Source of the DNA: Niveispirillum cyanobacteriorum
GTDB taxonomy: Bacteria > Pseudomonadota > Alphaproteobacteria > Azospirillales > Azospirillaceae
Reading direction: 5' to 3'
DNA length: 64,000 bases
NCBI RefSeq assembly: GCF_002868735.1
Contig: NZ_CP025611.1
Span: 2,412,501 to 2,476,500, forward strand
The notes below the pieces were generated by a model. The model did no database searches. It was given only the letters and a program-made list of their open reading frames with translations, and was not told the origin of the DNA. Positions 43,119 to 51,704 of this stretch are shown in pieces (position 1 is the stretch's first letter; every line of letters begins with the position of its first letter). The translations under genes and the position numbers were made by a program.

Positions 43119-45524
43119 GTGAAGGAGAAGGAGCTTCGCATCGCGCTGGTCTGTTATGGTGGGGTCAGCCTGGCCGTCTATATGCACGGGGTGACCAAGG
43201 AACTGTGGAAGCTGGTGCGGGCCAGTCAGGCCCTGCATGCGGGCCGCAACGCGCATGGCAATGGCCATGCCGGCAGTTTCCAGGCGGCGCTCGCCGGCGA
43301 TCCCCGGCCCTTCGACACCGAATCCATCTATTTCGACCTGCTGCGCGATCTGCTGCCCGACCTGTCCTTGCGCGTGCTGATCGATGTGGTGGCGGGCGCC
43401 AGTGCCGGCGGCATCAATGGCGTGCTGTTGGCCCGCGCGCTGGCCCATGATCTGGATCTGGAACCGCTGACCAGCCTGTGGCTGGAAAATGCCGATGTGA
43501 CACAGTTGCTGACCCCTGACAGCCGGGCCGGCAAATGGTCGAAATGGTTCATGCGGCCTGTCGTCTGGGCCATGACCCAGCGCCTGGAACGTCTGGCCCC
43601 GGATGCGGAGGTGGCGGAAAAACTGTCACTGTTCGTGCGGTCCCGGTGGTTCCGCCCGCCCTTTGACGGCAAGCGGCTGATGGAATTTCTGCTGGATGCC
43701 GCCCATGCCATGGGTGACAGCACGAAGAAGCCGCTGGCCAGCCTGCTGCCGCGTGGCCTGCCCTTATCGCTGCATGTGACGGTGACGGATTTCCACGGCT
43801 ACACTACCCGTATCCCGGCCCATGACCCGCCGGAGATTCTGGAAAGGGAGCATCGCCACCGTTTCACCTTCCGTTACCGCCGGACAGAAGGCGAACTGGA
43901 TAGCGATTTCAAGGATGGTGACGTGCCGGGCCTGGTGTTCGCGGCCCGCGCATCCGCCTCCTATCCCGGTGCCTTTCCCCCGGCCCAGGTGCGGCAGATG
44001 GACCGGCTGCTGAATGAGCGGGATGAAAGATGGGAGGGGCGGGCGCGGTTCTTCGAACGCAACTTCGCCGAATATCGCCGCCAGGGGGCGGACCCCGAAC
44101 AGGCCAGCTTCATTGACGGCTCCGTCCTGAACAACAAGCCGTTCGCCGCCGCCCTGTCGGCCATCGCGGGCCGCCCCGCCTATCGCGAGGTGGACCGCCG
44201 CATCGTCTATATCGATCCCAAGCCGGCGGCCCGCGTCGGTCTGGGCGGACGGCCAGAAGCGCCGGGCTTTTTCCGCACCATCCGGGGTGCCCTTTCCGAC
44301 ATTCCCCGCAATGAACCCGTGCGTGATGAATTGCTGGCCATTGCCGGCCGCAATGCCCGTATTGAGCGGCTTAGAGGCCTGCTGGATGCCGCCCGCCCGC
44401 GCGTGACCGAACAGGTATCGCGCGTGCTGGGCGGGCCGCTGCCGCCGGCCCCCACCATTGAACAGATCCGCCACTGGCGCGATCAGGCCAGTGCGGTCGC
44501 CGCGCAGCAGGCCGGTTTCGCGTTCGAGGCCTATCTGCGCCTGAAGATCGAAGGGGCGCTGGAACATCTGGCCACGCTGCTGTCCCCGTGTCTGGGCCGC
44601 GCCGATGCCGGGGCCAGACCGGCCCTGCTGGCGGCATTGAATGACTGGGCGCGGGCGCGCGGGGTTCTGCCCGACCGGCTGGATTTCCCCCCCGATGGGG
44701 AGAAGCCGGCCTGGGTGCGGTTCCTGCGCGATTTCGACATCGCCTTTCGGGGCCGCCGCCTGCGCTTCCTGATCCGGGAACTGAACGCCATCTATCCGAT
44801 GGTGGGCGAAGGCGAACATGCCGACACGCGCGCCCCCGACCTGGATGAGATGAAGGCCAGCCTCTACAGCGCGCTGGAACGGCTGCCCGGTCTGGCCACC
44901 GACGGGTTGGGCCTGTTCAATGCCGGGGAACGGATCGCGCTCAACAACCTGATGCGCGCCGACGGGCCGGTACCATCCGCCGACACGCTGGACCGCGTGC
45001 TGCCGCAACTGGCCACCGTCTGGAAGCTTGAGGATCAGTCGGCAGAGATTGATGAGATATTTGCCCTGATGGGCCTGAATTATCTGGGCCCCGCGGCCCG
45101 GCGGCAGATATTTGAGGCCTATCTGGGCTTTGCTTTCTGGGATGTGCTGACCTTTTCGACCAGCGGTTGGGTGGAACTGGATGAATTCCATGCCATCCGC
45201 GTGGACCGCATCGCCCCGCCCGATGCCCGCCTGCTGCGCCGGTCTGGCGCGCCCACCGACCTGCGCAGTGCCCGCATGAACGCCTTTGGCGGCTTTTTCA
45301 GCCGCCATGACCGCGAACATGACTATCTGCTGGGCCGCCTGCACGCCGCCGAACGCGTCATCGATCTGGTGGTGGATGCCGGCGGCATCACCTTGTCAGA
45401 GGCGCGCATCAACGGCCTGAAACTGCGGGCCTTCCATACCATCCTGGTGGCGGAGGAAAAGCGCCTGGGCAAGGGCAACCGCGCCCTTGAACAGGTCCGC
45501 GCCTGGGTTGAGGCATGTGGGTAG
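43119..45524 (+). CDS. Patatin-like phospholipase family protein (TIGR03607 type)
   Basis: 801 residues. The N-terminus KELRIALVCYGGVSLAVYMHGVTKELWKL holds the oxyanion glycines. The nucleophile elbow is VAGASAGGING (Ser about residue 105). The catalytic Asp is in FIDGSVLNNKPFAAAL. A long C-terminal region of DUF3376 type (about 400-790) follows. The Ser-Asp dyad predicts acyl-ester hydrolysis in the cytoplasm or at the membrane. GTG 43119 with AGGGAG; the upstream frame extension lacks support. Confidence 0.93.
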   Translation: MKEKELRIALVCYGGVSLAVYMHGVTKELWKLVRASQALHAGRNAHGNGHAGSFQAALAGDPRPFDTESIYFDLLRDLLPDLSLRVLIDVVAGASAGGINGVLLARALAHDLDLEPLTSLWLENADVTQLLTPDSRAGKWSKWFMRPVVWAMTQRLERLAPDAEVAEKLSLFVRSRWFRPPFDGKRLMEFLLDAAHAMGDSTKKPLASLLPRGLPLSLHVTVTDFHGYTTRIPAHDPPEILEREHRHRFTFRYRRTEGELDSDFKDGDVPGLVFAARASASYPGAFPPAQVRQMDRLLNERDERWEGRARFFERNFAEYRRQGADPEQASFIDGSVLNNKPFAAALSAIAGRPAYREVDRRIVYIDPKPAARVGLGGRPEAPGFFRTIRGALSDIPRNEPVRDELLAIAGRNARIERLRGLLDAARPRVTEQVSRVLGGPLPPAPTIEQIRHWRDQASAVAAQQAGFAFEAYLRLKIEGALEHLATLLSPCLGRADAGARPALLAALNDWARARGVLPDRLDFPPDGEKPAWVRFLRDFDIAFRGRRLRFLIRELNAIYPMVGEGEHADTRAPDLDEMKASLYSALERLPGLATDGLGLFNAGERIALNNLMRADGPVPSADTLDRVLPQLATVWKLEDQSAEIDEIFALMGLNYLGPAARRQIFEAYLGFAFWDVLTFSTSGWVELDEFHAIRVDRIAPPDARLLRRSGAPTDLRSARMNAFGGFFSRHDREHDYLLGRLHAAERVIDLVVDAGGITLSEARINGLKLRAFHTILVAEEKRLGKGNRALEQVRAWVEACG

Positions 45525-45554
45525 AGCCAAAAGCGGCTTCAAGGTTGCATGGTG

Positions 45555-45671
45555 CCAATCCGCCGAAGGCTTGGCCTTTGGTGGATTGGAGGCCGGCGAC
45601 CGCCGGCCCGGCGCTCGTGCGCCGCAAGCCAAGGGCGCGGATGCGCCCGCCCGGCGACTGAGGGAACAGTG
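45555..45671 (+). repeat. Structured intergenic repeat, copy B (four hairpins)
   Basis: Partner of 19386-19504. Stems: AATCCGCCGAAGG/CCTTTGGTGGATT (13 bp with two G-T pairs), GGCCGGC-GACC-GCCGGCC, GGCGC-TCGT-GCGCC, GGGCGC-GGAT-GCGCCC, then CGCCCGGCG..TGAGGGAACA. It begins 31 bp after the patatin stop and is followed by a separate 11-bp hairpin. The unpaired connector GCAAGCCAA between stems 3 and 4 is nearly the same as copy A, which has GTAAGCCAA. Confidence 0.75.
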
Positions 45672-45676
45672 CAATC

Positions 45677-45702
45677 TCCCTTGATCGGTCACGATCAAGG
45701 GA
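45677..45702. terminator. Hairpin between convergent patatin and hemJ genes
   Basis: TCCCTTGATCG-GTCA-CGATCAAGGGA, perfect 11-bp stem, no T-tract; position suggests transcription end for either gene. Confidence 0.55.
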
Positions 45703-45716
45703 ACCGCCGGAAGAAC

Positions 45717-46154
45717 TTAGAACGGGCGCACGATCACCAGGATGACGATGCCGATCATCAGAACGGTCGGCACCTCATTCAGGATGCGGAAGAACTTGGC
45801 CGGCTTGGTGTTGGCATCATTGGCGAACAGCCGCACATATTTGCCCAGCACCCCATGCACGCCCGACATCAGCAGGACCAGTGCCAGCTTCGCATGCAGC
45901 CAGCCCTGACCCTTCATCAGATCGGGGTTCATGGCGATCAGGGCGATGCCGAAAATCCAGGTCCCGCCCATGGCCGGGTTGATGATGGCCTTCAGCAGGC
46001 GGCGTTCCATCACCTTGAAGGTTTCCGACTGCACCGACCCGCGCTCGGCCGCGCAATGATAAACGAACAGGCGCGGCAGATAGAGCATGCCCGCCATCCA
46101 GGCGATGATGCTGATGACATGCAGGGCCTTGATCCACAGGTAATAATCACCCAC
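45717..46154 (-). CDS. hemJ: Protoporphyrinogen oxidase HemJ
   Basis: 145 residues, four membrane helices: WIKALHVISIIAWMAGMLYLPRLFVYH, IINPAMGGTWIFGIALIAM, WLHAKLALVLLMSGVHGVLG and VPTVLMIGIVILVIV. The essential His of KALHV and Lys of ERRLLKAIINP are kept. It oxidises protoporphyrinogen IX in the membrane, replacing HemG/HemY in most alphaproteobacteria. GTG 46154 with AAGG. Confidence 0.93.
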   Translation of the reverse strand: MGDYYLWIKALHVISIIAWMAGMLYLPRLFVYHCAAERGSVQSETFKVMERRLLKAIINPAMGGTWIFGIALIAMNPDLMKGQGWLHAKLALVLLMSGVHGVLGKYVRLFANDANTKPAKFFRILNEVPTVLMIGIVILVIVRPF

Positions 46155-46352
46155 GCCGCACCTTCCCGTTTCGTCCCGGATATCCCGATGGACATTTGCC
46201 CAGCGGTTCATACCCCGGCTAAATAGCATCGGACCACCGCTTCACCAAGCACCATGCCGCATCCGCGACAAGGGAACGCCTTGCATACACGGCGATGCGT
46301 GCTAGGTTGCCGCTGACAAAACCTCCGGCCATTCAGGCCCCCGGGAACCGAT

Positions 46353-47414
46353 ATGGCCGATACCGCCCAGACCGACGCCCCCGAACAAGGGGAAGCCGAG
46401 GTCATCCAGTTCGATGACGCGTCACGCGACTCGCTGCATATCCTGCCTATGGCCATGCTGCCATTGGAAACGCCGGGCCTGCGCCGTGCCAAGCTGATCA
46501 AGAATGCGCGCCTGGAAACCGTGGTGGAAATCTTCCAGGACCGGTCCACCGGCAGCGGCCAGATCAGCCCCGACCATCTTGGCAGCCTGTTTCCCAGCCA
46601 CAGCAAGACCCTGCGCGTCGACATGGTGCAGATCAGCAAGCTGGTCCGCATCAACAGCTTTGACGTCTATACGCTGCGCAAGGAGCTGCGGCGTGTCGGC
46701 ATCGCGGTGAACGATGCCAAGGCCCTGCAATTGTCGGATGCCAAGCGCGCCGAACTGACCGGCTATATGAAGGATTTCACGCGCCCCCTGCTTCAGCAGG
46801 TCTATGGCAGCGATGAACGGCAGATTACCGACGTGGCCGACATTCTGGCCATGCTGGCCAATCCCGACCGGGAGGAGGCGCTGGCCAACCTGCGGCTTTT
46901 GTCGGAAAAGCTGAAGGTGAAGCTGAACGAGATTCCGGATTTCCTGGAAGATTATGGCGACGTGTTCCTGTCGCTGGCCTATTTCCGCTCCTGCCTGGAC
47001 GGTATCGTGCCGGAAGTGCAGCGGTTCCTGAAATGGGCGATGGAGCCGAAGGCATCGGAACTGATCGCGCGCGACCGCAATATTGTGAAGATGCTGTCGG
47101 ATGTGCAGTCGAAACTGACCTCGATCACCACCTCCATCACCGGTCGTTTCGAGGCATTTGACCGCCGGTCCAAGGATTTCTGGAACGATATCAGCGCCGA
47201 GAGCTTCCGGTCGGTGCGCCATCAGATCGAAAGCCACCATGTCACCATCGGCGGCGTGCTGTGCGGTCTGGCGGTCAAGATGGCGCTGTGGAAGGCCCGT
47301 TTCCCGCAGGGCGGTGCCGGCCCCAACAAGCGTGTTGAATTCATCCGGTCAGAGATCCTGCCCGGCCTGGACCATATCCTGGCCATCGAGAACGCGGCCA
47401 GCGGCATGAAGTAA
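46353..47414 (+). CDS. Conserved hypothetical cytoplasmic helical protein
   Basis: 353 residues, no signal peptide or membrane helix. Acidic N-terminus, then mostly helices: LRRAKLIKNARLETVVEIFQDRSTGSGQI, VDMVQISKLVRINSFDVYTLRKELRRVG, EALANLRLLSEKLKVKLNEIPDFLEDYGDVFLSLAYFRSCLDGIVPEVQRFLKWA. A late coiled coil-like stretch (DRNIVKMLSDVQSKLTSITTSITGRFEAF) leads to VTIGGVLCGLAVKMALWKARFPQGG. It may sit near membranes or bind a large partner, but no family is recognised. ATG with GGGAACC. Confidence 0.75.
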   Translation: MADTAQTDAPEQGEAEVIQFDDASRDSLHILPMAMLPLETPGLRRAKLIKNARLETVVEIFQDRSTGSGQISPDHLGSLFPSHSKTLRVDMVQISKLVRINSFDVYTLRKELRRVGIAVNDAKALQLSDAKRAELTGYMKDFTRPLLQQVYGSDERQITDVADILAMLANPDREEALANLRLLSEKLKVKLNEIPDFLEDYGDVFLSLAYFRSCLDGIVPEVQRFLKWAMEPKASELIARDRNIVKMLSDVQSKLTSITTSITGRFEAFDRRSKDFWNDISAESFRSVRHQIESHHVTIGGVLCGLAVKMALWKARFPQGGAGPNKRVEFIRSEILPGLDHILAIENAASGMK

Positions 47415-47430
47415 GGGGCGATGAACGCCC

Positions 47431-47646
47431 CTACTCCCCGCGCAGCATCTTGCGGATCGCGTCGGCCAGAAGCTGATAGGGGTCCTCCCCCTTGGCCTTG
47501 GCCGCCCGCTGCACCTGTTCCTTGAAGCCCTTGTCGCTGGCCTGACGGCGCAGCCGCTCAATCTCCCCCTGCCGGATACGCCCGTCCAACTCTCCCGCCT
47601 GGGGGGCGGTGCTGGTGGTGGGCGCTTTCGGTGGGGAACGCTTCAC
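47431..47646 (-). CDS. Small hypothetical protein
   Basis: 71 residues: disordered N-terminus, then a basic helical segment (RQGEIERLRRQASDKGFKEQVQRAAKAKGEDPYQLLADAIRKMLRGE). GTG start 10 bp after the GIN-domain gene, likely same operon. No family recognised. Confidence 0.55.
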   Translation of the reverse strand: MKRSPPKAPTTSTAPQAGELDGRIRQGEIERLRRQASDKGFKEQVQRAAKAKGEDPYQLLADAIRKMLRGE

Positions 47647-47655
47647 CGCACGGCC

Positions 47656-48969
47656 TCAATCACCGACATAGGTATTGCCGACACCGGTATTGCGGACATT
47701 GGCCTTACCTTCATGCTTGGCGATGCGGACATTGCCGGCACCCGACGCCACCACCATGGGGTTGATGGCGGTGCCGTTGAACTCCAGCGAGCCGGCACCC
47801 GTCACCCGTGCCTCCAGCTCCGCCTCACCCTCGCCGATGCTGACGCGACCCGCACCAGGGAAATCGACGCGGACGGGGCCGTTAACACGACCGATATCCA
47901 TTTCCGAATGGCCGGCGATGGAGATGGCGAGCCCGTTCTCCACGCGCCCCAGCGAGACATTGGCATGGCCATTCACGTCCAGCTTGGCCGTTTCGGCCCG
48001 CTCCACCGACAGTTCGCCTGCCCCCTGCACCCGGAAATTCAGCGGCCCCTCGACCCGTTCGACGGATACGGAACCCGATTCCAGGATATCGACCGACAAG
48101 GCACCCACCCGTTCTGCCGAAACGTCACCGCGCAGCAACTGCACCGACAGCTTGGCATCCGACCGGCCACCGATGGACAGGTCACCGGCCAGACCCGCCA
48201 CCGTCAGGTCGGTATCGGACGGGATGGTGAGGCGCATGTCGGTGCGACCGATATGGGGATCATTGCGGCCCCTGACCGTCAGCACGCCATCCTTGACGTC
48301 CAGGTCCATATTGCTGGCGCCGTTATCGATCTCTACCCGCACCTTGTCGGCGCGGCTTGACCGTTCGATGGTGATGTCACCACCGATATTGACCAGTTGC
48401 ACGCCCTTGGGCGCATCGAAGGACTGCATGATGCTGCCTTCGCCCTGCTGGGTTTGGGCCTGGGCACCCTTGGCGGCACCGGCGGCGGCGGCCACACCCA
48501 GCTCTGCCACGCGCAGGGCACCCTCGGCGATGGCGGGTACATCCTTGCCTTCACGCTGCAACTGTTCACGCGCGGCGGCCAGCTCCCGCTGGGCCTCGGC
48601 CAGGCCGGCCTGCGCCTCCCGCAGTCCCTGCATCCGGGCGGCATCGACGTCGACGCCGCGCATGGCCTCGCGCACGGCGCGTTCCACCATCTGCGGGTTC
48701 ACATCGACATTCACGCGCACATCCGGCGGCTCGGGCGGTTCCGGCGGCTCTGGGGGTTCGGGTGGCTCCGGGGGTTCCGGCGGTTCGGGGATCTCGAAAT
48801 GCGACCCATGGCGCTCCTGCGGGCCGTCAATGTCGCCGGCGGCCAGGCCCCAGCCGATGACGCCCATCGCCACCAGGATGGCAGCGATGCCACCGGCAGG
48901 CACGCCGGGGGTCAGGCGCGGGCGGTTGGAAAGGCTGCTGGGCGGGGTGCTGGAAAGGGCGCCATCCAT
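47656..48969 (-). CDS. Membrane-anchored GIN/DUF2807-type beta-helix protein
   Basis: 437 residues. One membrane anchor (GIAAILVAMGVIGWGLAAG), then a (PEP)n/PPE repeat spacer encoded by a 9-bp tandem repeat (about 48719-48790) and a coiled coil (MQGLREAQAGLAEAQRELAAAREQLQRE). The C-terminal half is an auto-transporter adhesin head GIN domain with rung-like repeats (LTVRGRND, DLTVAGLAGDLSIGG, GSVSVERVEGPLNFRVQGAGELSVERAE). Exposed to the periplasm. The ATG at 48969 has AGGA; an ATG at 48990 is also possible. Confidence 0.85.
   Translation of the reverse strand: MDGALSSTPPSSLSNRPRLTPGVPAGGIAAILVAMGVIGWGLAAGDIDGPQERHGSHFEIPEPPEPPEPPEPPEPPEPPEPPDVRVNVDVNPQMVERAVREAMRGVDVDAARMQGLREAQAGLAEAQRELAAAREQLQREGKDVPAIAEGALRVAELGVAAAAGAAKGAQAQTQQGEGSIMQSFDAPKGVQLVNIGGDITIERSSRADKVRVEIDNGASNMDLDVKDGVLTVRGRNDPHIGRTDMRLTIPSDTDLTVAGLAGDLSIGGRSDAKLSVQLLRGDVSAERVGALSVDILESGSVSVERVEGPLNFRVQGAGELSVERAETAKLDVNGHANVSLGRVENGLAISIAGHSEMDIGRVNGPVRVDFPGAGRVSIGEGEAELEARVTGAGSLEFNGTAINPMVVASGAGNVRIAKHEGKANVRNTGVGNTYVGD
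48719..48790 (-). repeat. In-gene tandem repeat encoding Pro-Glu-Pro units
   Basis: About eight copies of a 9-bp unit (GGCGGTTCCGG-like on the plus strand) encode the PEPPEPPEPP spacer of the GIN-domain protein. Copy number may vary between strains. Confidence 0.75.
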
Positions 48970-49109
48970 GGGTCGGTTCCTGTACGTCATCGGTTACCCG
49001 TGTCTCGCCTGGGATAATGCGGCTGGTCTGACCCCCTGTCCGCCGCATTTGCAGGGGATTTACAAATATCCGGCCTTGGTAACCGATGATAACGGATTGT
49101 TACGAACGC

Positions 49110-49934
49110 TTAACTCTTCATCCGCCATCCCGCCGAATAAAGCCGTGCGGCCAGCGCATAGAGCAGGACGATGGCCACCAACAGGAACAGCGCCGATCCC
49201 CAGGGCATAGCCCCGCCCAGGATACCGTGGCGGAACCCCTCCATCGCATGGAAGATCGGGTTCAGCCGCACGATGGTGGCCAGCGTTTCCGGCATCGACT
49301 CGACGGGCGCGAACAGGCCCGACAGGAAGGAGAGCGGCGTGAACAGAAACGTGAAATAGGCAGAGATATGGTCCCACTTGGTGCTGGCCATACCGCAGAG
49401 CAGACCGCACAGCGCCATGAACAGCGATCCGGCCAGCGCAAAGCCCAGCGCCGCCAGTGGGTTGGCCACCGGCAGCGGCCAGAAGAACAGCGACGCGATC
49501 CAGACCACGATGCCGCTACCCATGCCGGCCACAACGCCGGCCAGAAGATAGGCGGGGATGGCTTCACGCGCGCCGATGGGCGCCATCAGCTCGTCGATGA
49601 TATGCCCCTCGATCTTGCTGTAGAGCAGCATGAAGCCGCCATTCTCCGCCGAGCGCAGCAGGATCGACAGCATGATCAGGCCCGGCACCAGATAGGACAG
49701 CACCGCATCACCTTCCGGCGTGCCCCGCTGCGGCCCCAGCCCGAACAGGAAACAGACGAAATAGATGCCCGCCATCAGGGCGGGTGCAATCAGGAAGGCC
49801 GCCGCCATCTTCACCATACGCCGAAGCTCGCGCCGGCACAGCGTCAGGAACGCCACCCAGTGGAAACCCGGCACCTGCCGGCGGATCAAGGGATTGAAGG
49901 CGCCGGCGGGGCCGCGCGTCTGTTCCATGGTCAT
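49110..49934 (-). CDS. ABC-2 type transporter permease (second copy)
   Basis: 274 residues, six membrane helices with FLTLCRRELRRMVKMAAAFLIAPALMAGIYF and the ABC-2 signature PLSFLSGLFAPVESMPETLATIVRLNPIFHAMEGFRHGIL. Paralogue of the permease encoded just upstream (50119-50922), from which it is separated by a long inverted repeat. No ATP-binding subunit is adjacent. Likely subunit of a lipid or polysaccharide exporter; substrate unknown. Confidence 0.88.
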   Translation of the reverse strand: MTMEQTRGPAGAFNPLIRRQVPGFHWVAFLTLCRRELRRMVKMAAAFLIAPALMAGIYFVCFLFGLGPQRGTPEGDAVLSYLVPGLIMLSILLRSAENGGFMLLYSKIEGHIIDELMAPIGAREAIPAYLLAGVVAGMGSGIVVWIASLFFWPLPVANPLAALGFALAGSLFMALCGLLCGMASTKWDHISAYFTFLFTPLSFLSGLFAPVESMPETLATIVRLNPIFHAMEGFRHGILGGAMPWGSALFLLVAIVLLYALAARLYSAGWRMKS

Positions 49935-49976
49935 TCGCAGCTTTCCTTCACCTTGAGCGAAACATCGCTTCTATCG

Positions 49977-50092
49977 TCATCCTGGCGACAAGCCGGGATC
50001 CATGGTTCCAAGATCAACAGCGCCCGCGATCTGGATTAAAGCGGTAAAGGTTGGGCATCTGGCCCCTGGGTCCCGGCTTGCGCCGGGATGAC
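49977..50092. repeat. Long inverted-repeat intergenic element
   Basis: Left arm CGTCATCCTGGCGACAAG..CCGGGATCCATGG and right arm CCCCTGGGTCCCGGCTTGCGCCGGGATGACG are inverted copies (about 31 bp, few mismatches) enclosing ~55 bp. Arms resemble those of 3166-3282. It sits between the two permease genes and could form a large transcript hairpin lowering expression of the second gene. Confidence 0.7.
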
Positions 50093-50118
50093 GAAGGGGA
50101 TGCCGCCAAATCGACAGA

Positions 50119-50922
50119 TCAAGCCTTCAGCTTGTAACCCTTGTTGATCATCCGCCAGGCCACAAAGCCAAGGATCAGATTGATGCCCAGCATCACCAGG
50201 ATGCCCGTCACCAGGGTCCCGTCCGTCTGGCCGATGAAGCCATAACGGAAACCGTCGATGAAATAGAAGAACGGATTCAGATGCGCGATGAAGCGGAAGG
50301 CGGGCGGCACGCTGTCGATGGAATAGAAAGTGCCCGACAGGAAGGAAAGCGGGGTCACGATGAAGTTCGTGACGACGGCCATATGGTCGAACTTATCGGC
50401 CCAGATGCCGCCGATCAGGCCCAGCAGCGCCAGAAGCGAGGCCGCCGCCACCCCGTGGAACAGGATGAAACCGATGGAATGCAGTTGCAACGGGATGAAC
50501 AAGGCGATGGCCAGCGCCGTGACCAGCCCGACAATGGCCCCGCGCACCACCCCGCCAATGACATAGGCGGCCGTCAGTTCCAGCGCGGAAATGGGCGGCA
50601 TCAGCACATCGACGATATTGCCCTGCACCTTGGCCACCAGGACGGAGGAGGAGGAATTGGCAAAGGCGTTCTGGGCGATGGCCATCATGATCAGGCCGGG
50701 CGCCAGGAACAGGAGGAAGGGCACATCCCCCACCATCCGCACCACCCCGCCCAGCGCCAGCGCGAAGACGGCGTAGAACAGCAGCGTGGTGACGACGGGG
50801 GCCGCGATGGTCTGGACCCAGACCTTCAGGAACCGGTGCACTTCCTTACGGATCAGGGTGGCAAGCCCGATCCAGTTGACGGCGCCAACGGCGCGGGGCA
50901 TGGGGAGGGTCGGTTGCGACAT
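50119..50922 (-). CDS. ABC-2 type transporter permease (first copy)
   Basis: 267 residues. LIRKEVHRFLKVWVQTIAAPVVTTLLFYAVFALALGG, APGLIMMAIAQNAFANSSSSVLVAKVQGNIVDVLMPPIS and PLSFLSGTFYSIDSVPPAFRFIAHLNPFFYFIDGFRYGFIG are the ABC-2 permease signatures. Together with the second copy it could form a heterodimeric channel for an ATPase encoded elsewhere. Confidence 0.9.
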   Translation of the reverse strand: MSQPTLPMPRAVGAVNWIGLATLIRKEVHRFLKVWVQTIAAPVVTTLLFYAVFALALGGVVRMVGDVPFLLFLAPGLIMMAIAQNAFANSSSSVLVAKVQGNIVDVLMPPISALELTAAYVIGGVVRGAIVGLVTALAIALFIPLQLHSIGFILFHGVAAASLLALLGLIGGIWADKFDHMAVVTNFIVTPLSFLSGTFYSIDSVPPAFRFIAHLNPFFYFIDGFRYGFIGQTDGTLVTGILVMLGINLILGFVAWRMINKGYKLKA

Positions 50923-51020
50923 GATATTGGGATCTATCCGGGGCAGCGGAAATGAAGTGCCCGACACTATACGGGCATCCGGTTGGCGGCAATGATGGTG
51001 CAAAGCGCAGGGGATTGGCA

Positions 51021-51596
51021 GTGACGGACGACACGGGGCGGGCGGGAAACGGGCGCAAGGTGGCAAAGCGGGTTACGCCTGCCTATCTGGACCGGGCCGC
51101 CCTGCATTATCTGGAGCGGTTCGCCAGTTCGTCGGCCAATCTGCGCCGGCTGCTGCTGCGCCGCGTCGATGCCTCGGCCAGGGCGCACGGCACCGACCCG
51201 CAGGAGGGGCGGGAATGGGTCGACGCGCTGATCGCGCGCTATCTCCGCTCCGGCCTTTTGAATGACGGGCTTTACGCGGAAATGAAGGCGTCGGGCCTGC
51301 AACGGCGCGGCGGGTCTACGCGGGTCATCCGCCAGAAGCTGATGGCCAAGGGTCTGGATGGGGATCAGGTCGAAAAGGCGCTGGGCAGCCTGGAAGGGGC
51401 CGAGGAAGGGGAGGCGGAATGGAACGCGGCGCTGGCCTATGCCCGCCGCCGCCGGCTGGGCGGCTTCCGGCCCGACCGGGGCCTGTCGGAGGACGAGGCG
51501 CGGACGCGGCGCGATAAGGATATCGCCGCCATGGCGCGGGCCGGGTTCGACCTGGAAACCGCGCGGCGGGTGATCGACAAGGAGGGGGAGGAATAG
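51021..51596 (+). CDS. recX: Regulatory protein RecX
   Basis: 191 residues, three-helix repeats of RecX: YLDRAALHYLERFASSSANLRRLLLRRV, WVDALIARYLRSGLLNDGLYAEMKASGLQRRGGSTRVIRQKLMAKGL, and a diverged third repeat ending MARAGFDLETARRVID. RecX modulates RecA filaments. Not beside recA here. GTG start after GGGGATTG. Confidence 0.92.
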   Translation: MTDDTGRAGNGRKVAKRVTPAYLDRAALHYLERFASSSANLRRLLLRRVDASARAHGTDPQEGREWVDALIARYLRSGLLNDGLYAEMKASGLQRRGGSTRVIRQKLMAKGLDGDQVEKALGSLEGAEEGEAEWNAALAYARRRRLGGFRPDRGLSEDEARTRRDKDIAAMARAGFDLETARRVIDKEGEE

Positions 51597-51612
51597 CCCA
51601 TCCCCCACGAGA

Positions 51613-51638
51613 GCTGTTTTCGGTCAACCGAAAACAGC
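51613..51638. terminator. Hairpin 1 between recX and the ATPase inhibitor gene
   Basis: GCTGTTTTCGGT-CA-ACCGAAAACAGC, perfect 12-bp stem 16 bp after the recX stop. Confidence 0.6.
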
Positions 51639-51668
51639 GCCGACGCGTGAGGAAAACGAAAGGCTTAA

Positions 51669-51695
51669 GCGTGTTTCCGGTCACCGGAAACACGC
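51669..51695. terminator. Hairpin 2 between recX and the ATPase inhibitor gene
   Basis: GCGTGTTTCCGG-TCA-CCGGAAACACGC, perfect 12-bp stem, 10 bp from the stop of the minus-strand gene. Design and loop resemble hairpin 1, as if each convergent gene had its own. Confidence 0.6.
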
Positions 51696-51704
51696 TCCAG
51701 TAGA

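Noticed and set aside
48719-48790. Tandem repeat considered as a CRISPR or minisatellite locus
   Set aside because: It is in frame and encodes a Pro-Glu-Pro spacer of the GIN-domain protein; no spacers.
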